DNA from: Hygrocybe punicea
Lineage: Eukaryota > Basidiomycota > Agaricomycetes > Agaricales > Hygrophoraceae
Length of the DNA stretch: 64,000 bases
Reading direction: 5' to 3'
NCBI GenBank assembly: GCA_963556145.1
Contig: OY744468.1
Location: 6,634,001-6,698,000 of the forward strand
The notes under the pieces: generated by a model
Seen by the model: the letters and a program-made list of their open reading frames with translations, nothing else
Told to the model about the DNA's origin: nothing
Databases searched by the model: none
Position numbers and translations under genes: made by a program
In this document: in pieces, positions 11,815 to 20,120 of the stretch
How positions within the stretch are numbered: position 1 is the stretch's first letter
Layout: every line of letters begins with the position of its first letter

Positions 11815-12720
11815 TTGCTTGCTGGGGGGGTAGGTTAACCCAAGAGACAGCTCTTGCTGGGGAAATGTGGGGTGGTCGGTTGACCCAGGTACAGCTCTTG
11901 CTGGTCAAGGGTGGCGGGGTGGGTCAACCCAGTGTCAGCTCTGCCATGGGGTAGGTTAACCCAGGACAGCTATTCTGGGAAGGTTGGGTTGACCCAGGTC
12001 CAGCTGTGCAAGCAATGTGGGTTGACCTGGGTTGACCATGGACCAGCTCTTGCTGCAGGCTTTGGTTGACCTGGGTCCAGCTGTTGCTGCAGCACTAGGT
12101 TGACCCAGGCCCAGCACTTCCTGCAGGGTGGGATGGCTGGGGTCCAGGTATTGCTGCAGCACCGGGTTTACCAGGGTTGAGCTATTGCTGCAGCACTGGG
12201 TTGACCCAGATCCAGCACTCGCTGCAGGGCTTGGGTTGACCCAGGTCCAGCTATTGCTGCGGCACTGGGTTGACCCAGGTCCAGCTATTGCTGCAGCACT
12301 GGGTTGACCGGGGTCCAGCACTTGCTGCGGGGCTTGGGTTGACCCAGGTCCAGCTCTTCCTGCGGGCTTGGGTTGACTGGGCTCCAGCTATTGCTGCAGC
12401 ACTGGGTTGACCTGGGTCCAGCACTTGCTGAGGGGCTTGCATTGACCGGGGTCCAGCTATTGCTGCAGCACTTTGTTGACCCACGTCCAGCACTCGCTGT
12501 AGGGTAGGTTGATTGGGGTCCAGCCTGTCCTGTAGCATTGCGTTGACCCCAGACCCACCCATGTCACAGGATTGGATTCATGAGGGTCTGGCCATTGCTC
12601 CAGCATTGGGTTGACATGGCCCTGCTCTTGCTGCAGAATAAGGTTGACCCTGGCCCAGCTCTCACTGCAGGATTAGGTTGACCAGGATCCCGCTTTTGCT
12701 TTGACATGGCCCAGCCACAT
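11815..12720. repeat. 34-bp minisatellite, left arm of copy 1
   Basis: Units of the type AGGTCCAGCTATTGCTGCAG plus CACTGGGTTGACCC repeat every 34 bp, with substitutions and small indels. Because 34 is not a multiple of 3, three frames rotate through the unit and give spurious long Pro/Gln/Ser/Ala-rich ORFs on the complementary strand. Not coding. Confidence 0.85.
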
Positions 12721-13135
12721 CCCACTCTGCCTGCATGTATTTAATGTTGATAACATTGCCAGAGCTCACAACAGCTCAAGCCAATATTTATTCAGAAAAT
12801 GCAATATCCGGTAAAGAAAATGTGTCAGTTTCTTCAAATGTAATATAATTTCAAATGCAATAATTCAAAGCACAGGTAATACCAAAATTACAACATTCTT
12901 ATTTTGAAAATGCACAATCTCTCACTCTTAACTTTATCTCTCACATGAGCTACTTATTCCCAAACAAAATTTATATATATAACAACCAGAAATTACCCCA
13001 CTTGGAATTTTGTGCCTTTTTTATTTAATATTACTCAAATCTCAATTGGAATCAGTACACATACACTCACTATTACTTAGAATGGACATATCAAATTAAT
13101 TATTATTTTATCCAAATACATAATTAAATAATAAA
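12721..13135. other. AT-rich block, left arm of copy 1
   Basis: Unique AT-rich sequence mirrored at about 15680-16080 and conserved in copy 2 at 59540-59990 and 62590-63000. It contains a palindrome-prone ATTTATATATATAAC segment. No gene. Confidence 0.6.
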
Positions 13136-13139
13136 GGGG

Positions 13140-13378
13140 TTGGGGGGAAGGAAGGTAGGCGTGAGTGGGACTGGGACTGGGACTGGAAGTGGGTGTGTGT
13201 GTGGGTATGGGTATGGGTATGGGTGTGGGTGTGGGAGTGGGAGTGGGAGTGGGAGAAGGGAGGGTGAAGGGCAGGATGGAAGGGAGGAGGGAGGGGCAGC
13301 AGGGAGTGGGAGAGGGAGAGGGAGAGGGAGAGGGAGAGGGAGAGGGAGGAGACGAGGGCAGAGGGGTGGGATGTACAT
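13140..13378. repeat. Polypurine tract (GGGTAT/GGGAGT/GGGAGA)n, left arm of copy 1
   Basis: The tract is almost purely purine on the plus strand, with runs of GGGTAT, GGGAGT and GGGAGA. The complementary polypyrimidine tract lies in the right arm. Length varies between copies. Homopurine mirror repeats can adopt triplex structures. Confidence 0.85.
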
Positions 13379-14050
13379 ACCTGTTGCGTTCCCGTTGCCC
13401 TCATCGTCTTCGTCTACGTCTCTGCCGTCCCTGTCCCCATCGTCCCCGTCCCCATCGTCCCCGTCTCCGCGTTCCGGTCCCTGTTGTTCCCGTTCCCCTC
13501 GTTCCCCTTGTCGTCGTCATCGTCCTTGTTGTTGTCGTCATCCCCCGTAGTCCTCGTCGTCCGCTGGATGGTCGTCATCGTCTCCCTCATCCTGTCATCC
13601 CCTCGCTGGCCGTCTCCGTTGTTGCTGTCCCCGTCATCCCCGTTTCCATCGTCGTCCTCTCGTCCTCGTTGTCGTCATCCCCGTCTCTGTCCTTGTCCTT
13701 GTCCTCATCGTTCCCTGGATCATCGTCGTCGTCTCCGTCGTCCTGTCATCTCTTCGCTGGCCATCTCCGTCCCCGTCGTCTTCCCTGGCTGGCCGTCTGT
13801 GCCCTCATCGCCTCTGTCCTCGTTGTTGCCTGCCATCCGCCGTTTCGGCCCTTCAGTTTGGCATTGACGTGACATGGCGCAGGCAAGCGTCCGGCACGGC
13901 AATGAGAAAGTTCTACATAAAAACAACAATATTAGCTAGCATAGTAATGGATAATAAATTTGAGAAATCTACTTACCTTCTACTTGATTTTGCTGCTGCT
14001 GTTTTCGTGGACGCATCGTGGAGTACGCGACGAATCGCCGATGATTGAAC
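13379..14050 (-). other. Left-arm spliced transcript unit of copy 1 (low complexity)
   Basis: On the minus strand a short exon with a glutamine run (MRPRKQQQQNQVE, near 14010-13979) ends at a GTAAGTAG donor. A TTTTTATGTAG acceptor follows about 60 nt later, near 13915. After splicing the frame stays open for about 55 codons into Gly/Arg/Thr-rich low-complexity DNA, then stops. The same donor, acceptor and exon occur in copy 2 near 60770-60890, where the frame closes soon after the junction. I infer a conserved spliced transcript. Whether it is translated is doubtful. Confidence 0.35.
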
Positions 14051-14179
14051 GCACGCCGGAGGTTGCCGATTGCCCAAATGGGTGCGAGTTGCCTTATATG
14101 TAAGCATGATCTGACTTTTCTCAATGTTATTGCATAGAGCACAACAACTTTGTAACACATTTAAGACCATGAGGGGATA

Positions 14180-14720
14180 GAATTAGCCTATAACTACATC
14201 CTCCCCAAATTTTGTATTTTATTATGGCCTACATAGAGAGATATTTATGATTCATTGATACCTCCCTGCCAATTTCAGACCCTTAAAGTGCAACTTTACC
14301 AATATTGCTCTGAAAAATATGAAAATAATTGTGAAACTACTATGTAAAGTATCTATTATATTGATGATCAGTGCCTGGCACTTGGTGGTCCCAGAAATCT
14401 GTTGTAGCCAAGAAATGAAAGGTTCAGAGTAAAGCTGAAGTTTTGACTTGGTTGATGGGTCAGCCACAATGCACAATTCTGTGCATTTGCTTGGCTGCAA
14501 CAAAGGTCCTGGTCCACCAACAATCAGGCACTTATGTGTACAACAATGAGTACTTATTCAAGTACTCCTTAGATTAATTTCAGATTTTTAAGACAAAGTT
14601 AGATCATTAAGGGTCCAATTCTGGCAGAGGAATGGAATAAATGGTGAATAGCTCTTTACACAGGGCCGAATAAAATACAAAATTTGACATGAGGGTAGGT
14701 ATACTATATTTACATCTTTT
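14180..14720. repeat. Inverted-repeat core of copy 1, related to the MITE at 8703-9376
   Basis: The left half (AAATTTTGTATTTTATTATGG..GCCAATTTCAGACCC) and right half (..GGGTCCAATTCTGGCAGAGG..AATAAAATACAAAATTT) are diverged inverted copies. Each half matches the corresponding arm of the free-standing inverted repeat at 8703-9376. The core separates two outward-facing spliced units, so it is also the candidate promoter region. Confidence 0.6.
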
Positions 14721-14732
14721 GAGGATCTGACT

Positions 14733-15410
14733 TTGGGTATACATGCATTGTTGTGCATGCCAGAAGATTCAAAAGCTTCAGCCACACATTCATGTTTGGC
14801 AACTCGAACCCGTTTGGGAAATCGGCAACTGCCGGTTGACTTTCACGCGCGACTTCAAACGACTCGTTTTCAACAACGCGTCAACAACAGGAAATGGGTG
14901 CAGAAGAGCACCCAAGGTAATGTCTTTTTTGAATTTTTTGTGAGTTGTATGCTAATGTTTATAATGATTGCAGCTACACCCACAACAAACACAGGCGAAC
15001 CCAACACCAGCCCAGAAAACAATGCCACGGCCACCCCAGCAAACAGAATGGATGCTGATGAAAACAACGACGGAAACGAGGCCGCGAGGCCGGGTACGAG
15101 GATGCACCAACGACCGAGACAGACATCCGAGACAACCACAGTGGCAACGACGAGGACAGAGACGACGAGGGCAGAGACGGCCAGCCAGGGGACAATGACG
15201 GGACGGAGACGGCCAGCGAGAGGACAACAGGACGACGGAGACGACAGGACGAGGGAGATGATGACGACAATCCAGCGGACGACAAGGACTACGGGGGATG
15301 ACGACAACAACAAGGACGATGACGACGACAAGGGGAACGAGGGGAACGGGAACAACAGGGACCGGAACGCGGAGACGGGGACGATGGGGACGGGGATGGC
15401 AGAGACATAG
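14733..15410 (+). other. Right-arm spliced transcript unit of copy 1 (Asp/Asn/Thr/Arg-rich)
   Basis: An open frame from 14733 to 14916 joins in phase to 14974-15410 across a 57-nt intron (14917-14973) with GTAATG donor, CTAAT branch-like site and TTGCAG acceptor. The spliced frame gives a protein rich in Asp, Asn, Thr and Arg ending at 15410. Copy 2 has the same junction (intron 61803-61858). The product has no recognisable domain. The exon before the intron is homologous to the inverted left-arm exon, sharing GGCAACTCG and ATCGGCAAC words. I regard it as a possible gene of unknown function. Confidence 0.4.
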
Positions 15411-15444
15411 ACGAAGACGATGAGGACGAGGGGAACGCAACGGG

Positions 15445-15660
15445 TACGTACATCCCACTCTCCGCCCTCTCCTCCTCCCTCTCCCTCTCCCTCTCCCTCT
15501 CCCTCTCCCTGCTGCCCTTGCCTCCTGCCTTCCCACCTTCCCACTTCTCCCACTCCCACTCCCTTCTCCCACTCCCACCGTCCTCCCACTCCACACCCAC
15601 CTTCCTCCCACACCCACACCCACCTTCCTCCCACACCCACCTTCCTCTCACCTCCTGCCC
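15445..15660. repeat. Polypyrimidine tract (TCCCTC/CTCCCA)n, right arm of copy 1
   Basis: Mirror partner of 13140-13378: nearly pure C/T with CTCCCT and CTCCCA units. It follows the end of the low-complexity frame. Confidence 0.85.
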
Positions 15661-16075
15661 TTTACTATTTAATTATGTATTTTAATAATCATTAAATGTA
15701 TGTGTCTATTTTAAGTAATAGTAAGGTTATATATATTGATTCCAATAGAGAATTGAGCAATATTAAATAGAAAAGCACAATATTCCAAGTGGGGTAATTT
15801 CTGGTTTTGCCATAGATTGGCATTGGGGATAAGTAGCTCCTATAATGGCTGATGGCTGATAGTAAAAGTAAGATATTGTGCAGTGTCAAAATAATAATTG
15901 TGTAATTTTGCTATTCCCTGTGCTGTTAATAATTGCATTCAAATTATATTACATCGTACATTTATGTGAAGTACAGATTGAAACATTTTGATTACTTTAT
16001 ATATATGGCAGGTTCTGAATAAATATTGGTTTGAGCTGTTGTGAGCTCTGTCAATGTTGTCAACATTAAATACAT
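15661..16075. other. AT-rich block, right arm of copy 1
   Basis: Inverted counterpart of the AT-rich block at 12721-13135. No gene. Confidence 0.55.
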
Positions 16076-17151
16076 GCAGGCAGAGTGGGATGTGGCTGGG
16101 CCCATGTTAAAGCAAAAGCAGGAGCCCGGTCAACCTAATCCTGCAGTGAGAGCTGGGCCAGGGTCAACCTTAGTCGGCAGCAAGAGCAGGGCCATGTCAA
16201 CCCAATGCTGGAGCAATGGCCAGACCCTCATGAATCCAATCCTGTGACATGGGTGGGTCTGGGGTCAATGCAATGCTACAGGACAGGCTGGACCCCAATC
16301 AACCTACCCTACAGCGAGTGCTGGACACGGGTCAACAAAGTGCTGCAGCAAGAGCTGGACCCAGGTCAACCCAAGCCCCACAGCAAGGGCTGGACCCAGG
16401 TCAACCCAGTGCTACAGCAATAGCTGGAGCCCGGTCAACCCAAGCCCCACAGCGAGTGCTGGATCTGGGTCAGCCCGGTGCTGCAGCAACTGCTGGACCC
16501 TGGTCAACCCAGTGCTGCAGCAAGTGCTGGACCCCGGTCAACCCAGTGCTGCAGCAAGTGCTGGACCCCGGTCAACCCAGTGCTGCAGCAAGTGCTGGAC
16601 CCAGGTCAACCTGGTGCTGCAGCAATATCTAGACCCCAGTCAACCCCAGCCCTGCAGCGAGTGCTGGATCTGGGTCAGCCTGGTTCTGCAGCAATATCTG
16701 GACCCCGGTCAACCCAGTGCTGCAGCAATATCTGGACCCTGGTCAACCCAGTGCTGCAGCAATAGCTGAACCCTGGTCAACCCAGTGCTGCAGCAATAGC
16801 TGGACCTGGGTCAACCCAGTGCCGCAGCAATAGCTGGACCTGGGTCAACCCAAGCCCTGCAGCGAGTGCTGGATCTGGGTCAACCCAGTGCTGCAGCAAT
16901 AGCTCAACCCTGGTAAACCCGGTGCTGCAGCAATACCTGGACCCCAGCCATCCCACCCTGCAGGAAGTGCTGGGCCTGGGTCAACCTAGTGCTGCAGCAA
17001 CAGCTGGACCCAGGTCAACCAAAGCCTGCAGCAAGAGCTGGTCCATGGTCAACCCAGGTCAACCCACATTGCTTGCACAGCTGGACCTGGGTCAACCCAA
17101 CCTTCCCAGAATAGCTGTCCTGGGTTAACCTACCCCATGGCAGAGCTGACA
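16076..17151. repeat. 34-bp minisatellite, right arm of copy 1
   Basis: Inverted counterpart of 11815-12720. Units of the type CCCGGTCAACCCAGTGCTGC plus AGCAAGTGCTGGAC repeat every 34 bp. Some adjacent units (near 16490-16600) are identical, which indicates recent unit duplication. Confidence 0.85.
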
Positions 17152-18120
17152 CACGAGGGGCGGGGGGCTGTACCATGCAGTGGGTTGTCGAAATCGGCGG
17201 GTGGAAGATGCAGGAACCGCCAAAAAAAAACATGGGGGGGTTAGGGGGGAAAGAGACAGCGTGGGCGATTGAGTGGCCTCAGCCTGTCATTGTGATGCCC
17301 AACGAGGTGCGGGGGCTTGTACCATGCCGTAGGTGGTCGAAATCGGCCGGTGGAAGGTGCAGGAATTGCCGAAAAAACTTGGGAGGGGGGTGGGGGACAA
17401 ATTGATGGCGCAGGCGATTGGGACGCCCCAGCCTGTTGTTTTGGGGCCAAACGAGGTGTGGGGGATTGTGCCATGCTGTGGCTGGTCGAAATCGGCGGGT
17501 GGAAGGTGCAGGAACCTCCGAAAAAAAACTTGGGGGGGTGGGGGGGACAAATTGCTGGCATGGGTGATTGGGCAGCCCCAGCCTTTCGTTGTGATGCCCA
17601 ACGAGGTGCGGGGGCTGGTACCATGCCGTCGGTGGTCGAAATTGCCGGGTGGAAGGTGCAGGAACCGCCAAAAAAAAATTTGGGGGGGTGGGGGGGGAAA
17701 GAGACAGTGTGGGAGATTCAGCAGCGACCCCAGGCTGTCGTTTTCGGGCCATACGAGGTGCGGGGGATTGTGCCATGCCGTGACTGGTCGATATTGGCTG
17801 GTGGAAGATGCAGGAACCGCCGAAAAAAACATTGGGGGGGTGGGGGGGGGTAAAGAGACAGCGCGGGCGATTGAGTGGCCTCAGCCTGTCATTTTGATAT
17901 GAAACAAGGTGCGGGGGGTTCAAAGATGCCGTGTGTGCTAGATATCAGCAGGAGGCAGCAGCAGGAACCGCCGAGCAAATCTTGGAGGAGGTGGGGTTGT
18001 GCAAAGTGATGGGCCGCGCGATTGGGCAGCCTCGGCAGGACGTTATAAGTCCAAACGAGGTGCGGCATGCCGTGCGCAGTCGAAAGCGATGGGTGGTGAC
18101 AACAGAAGCTGCCCAATGAA
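17152..18120. repeat. Tandem array, about 150-bp unit, six copies
   Basis: An ACGAGGTGCGGGGG-type word recurs at about 17301, 17450, 17600, 17752, 17903 and 18053, giving periods of 149-152 bp. Most units carry an A-run followed by TTGGGGGGGTGGGGGGG-like G tracts. The last units are more diverged. The many open frames through it are a by-product of the 150-bp period, which is a multiple of 3. Confidence 0.85.
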
Positions 18121-18385
18121 CTGGCGAAGTATATAACTACAAAATGACAGTCACCTGATTTGATGTAGTAAGTCTTACTCTAATTCAACAAGCTGGACAG
18201 TAGCCCTAAATTTTGAATGTAAGCTAAGATGTTGGCCTTGAATGTCATCAAATTCCCTAACTCTTACAATGAAGTGAGGAAACCTAATTTGTGTGGGTAT
18301 ATAAATGTTTCTAATCTACATGGTAATGCTATAGAGAATTTGTTGAGCAAAGTGTGTGAGAACTGAAACATCACTTGGAATTTGT
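18121..18385. other. Unassigned DNA between tandem arrays
   Basis: No gene or repeat was recognised in this stretch. Confidence 0.4.
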
Positions 18386-18387
18386 GA

Positions 18388-18830
18388 ATGAGCCATGCCG
18401 TGCCACCAAATACTGTGCAATTTGGAGAGAAGATACCAAAGCATGTCGTAGAAGCCTGGGGAGGCAATCTAAGACACTTTCCCCCCTCCCCCACAATGGG
18501 TGGTGACAAAGATACCTCGTGCAATTCGTCAATAAGCCACCCCCTGCCACCAAAACATGTGCAATTTGTAGAGGACATACCAAAGCATGTCTGAGAAGCC
18601 AGGGGAAGCAATCTGAAACACTTCTCCCCCTCCCCCAAAATGGCTGGTAACAAAGATACCTCGTGCGATTCGTGAATAAGCCACCCCCTGCCACCAAAAT
18701 GTGTGCGATTTGTAGAGGACATACCAAAGCATGTCCTGGAAGCTGGGGGAAGCAATCTGAAACACCTTGCCTCCTTACCTAGAATGGATGCTGATGCAGA
18801 TCTCCCCCCCGCGGGATGGGGAAGGGTGCA
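18388..18830. repeat. Tandem array, 144-bp unit, three copies
   Basis: TGCCACCAAA with flanking sequence recurs at 18401, 18545 and 18689, a period of exactly 144 bp. A decayed fourth start lies near 18835. Each unit includes a conserved ACATACCAAAGCATGTC word. Confidence 0.8.
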
Positions 18831-19059
18831 GGCCACACCCTACCATGTGCGATTTGACTGGGGGACTGCAGGCTTCAAATCGCACACGTTTGTGGAGGGG
18901 ACTGGTGGGGTTTGCCCGCCACCTCCCCTAGGGCAGGGGTAAGAGGGGTAGGATGCGAGTGGTCTGTGTGCTAAGCGCTTGTAACTGAGACGTTGATGTT
19001 GACGGCAACAACATGGCCGGCATGGTTGAATGGAATGGTCAAAAAAAATCACACCGTTG
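18831..19059. other. Unassigned DNA with a short inverted repeat
   Basis: GTGCGATTTGACTGG near 18846 and its partial complement TTCAAATCGCACACG near 18874 can form a stem. No gene. Confidence 0.4.
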
Positions 19060-19390
19060 CCTGCAATAACGCGATGGAAATGGCTATAGGATCCGAGTAG
19101 TGCGTAGATGAATAGAACGGCTACAAAAATCATTCTGTGGGCCAGATCGACCGCAATGTTCCAATGGTGAAGAGAATGTAATAAGCTTCTGTAACAGGAA
19201 CCACGCCACTATCCAGTTTGCAGGGTTACGGACAGAGGTGATCATGACTCATCGTACACTCGGTGACATGACTGCAATAATGCGAATGCGATGGAAATGG
19301 CCATAGGATCTGAGTGGAACAGTTAAAAAAATCAGTCCGTGGGCCAGATCAACCACAACGTTCCAATTGATGATGGTGGTTGAAGATCAA
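19060..19390. repeat. Direct repeat pair of about 125 bp
   Basis: GCGATGGAAATGGC followed by ATAGGATC, GTGGGCCAGATC and ACGTTCCAAT-like words occurs at 19070-19185 and again at 19285-19390, with substitutions and an indel. Confidence 0.6.
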
Positions 19391-19544
19391 GAGCAATCAT
19401 GACTCATCGCTCAAATTTACGCACTCAGTGACATGGCCACATGACCTGACTCGGTCATTTCACCGACTCTGTGACCAGCATTACTCTCGTCATCGTTTGT
19501 TGCTAACTTTGAACCCTGGCAGAAGTATACCGTGTAAGTGACTG

Positions 19545-19830
19545 TGACTTGTGACTCGACTTGGTCATTTCACCAACCGGTCATGTGACTTGACTTGGTC
19601 ATTTCACCAAGTGGTCATGTGACTTGACTTGGTGAATCCACCAACCAGTCATGTGACTTGTCTTGGTGAGATCACCAACTGGTCATGTGACCTGACTTGG
19701 TGATTTCACCAACTGATCATGTGACCTGACTTGGTTATTTCACCAACTGGCCATGTGACCTGACTTGGTGAATTCACCAAGCGTGACTTGACTTGGTTAT
19801 TTCACCAACTGGTCATGTGGCATGTGACTT
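19545..19830. repeat. 34-bp minisatellite, left flank of the recombinase gene
   Basis: About eight copies of a unit containing TTGGTGATTTCACCAA followed by GTCATGTGACTTGAC. TGGTNANTTCACCA is close to a perfect palindrome, so each unit carries a potential dimer binding site. A weaker copy lies at 19431-19476. Confidence 0.8.
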
Positions 19831-20120
19831 TTTATGGAATCAAATGCTTCCAACTGACTTCTTTCTGGGGTTTTTGGACCTTCTGATTGCAATCATGATA
19901 ACAGCCAAGTCTGAATTAATTTTCCCCCATGGCTGTGGTCTATTTATATGTACATGGTGTGGTCTAATGTAAACTTTCAAGTGTGGTGCTAACATTCACA
20001 GCACCACAAAAACAGCTCTATGGTTCTACTGGTATGCCCTTGTGTCGGCTTTGAATTCAACCACTTTGCAAACTCCTTTTTGTTTTTCCACTGACATCCA
20101 AAATGCGCTTTGGCTGCTTC

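Larger units (their letters stand above)
11741..17151. mobile_element. Foldback-like palindromic element, copy 1
   Basis: The left end (GGATCAGTAGACCCAGTC..) is nearly identical to the left end of copy 2 at 57772. From outside to inside, the left arm holds a 34-bp minisatellite, an AT-rich block, a GGGAGA-type polypurine tract and low-complexity exon-like DNA. These recur in reverse order and orientation in the right arm, around an inverted-repeat core near 14.4 kb. Minisatellite copy number differs, so the right arm is longer by about 270 bp. The right arm stops at 17151, at the equivalent of position 11934, so about 190 bp of the outer right end is missing where the 150-bp array begins. No transposase is encoded. 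Confidence 0.75.

Noticed and set aside
12251..12562. Pro/Gln/Ser-rich ORFs in the minisatellites (also 16249-16765 and 58064-59347)
   Set aside because: They arise from three frames rotating through a 34-bp unit that lacks stops, occur on both strands, and lack a start or domain context.
16076..17140. Regular 34-bp repeats that superficially look like a CRISPR array
   Set aside because: There are no unique spacers between repeats, the whole unit is repeated, introns and retrotransposons show the DNA is eukaryotic, and no cas-like genes are present.
17175..17902. Long ORFs on both strands of the 150-bp array (up to 214 codons)
   Set aside because: A period near a multiple of three carries any open unit frame through the array. 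The frames are Gly/Trp- or Pro/His-rich in all registers and have no homology I recognise.
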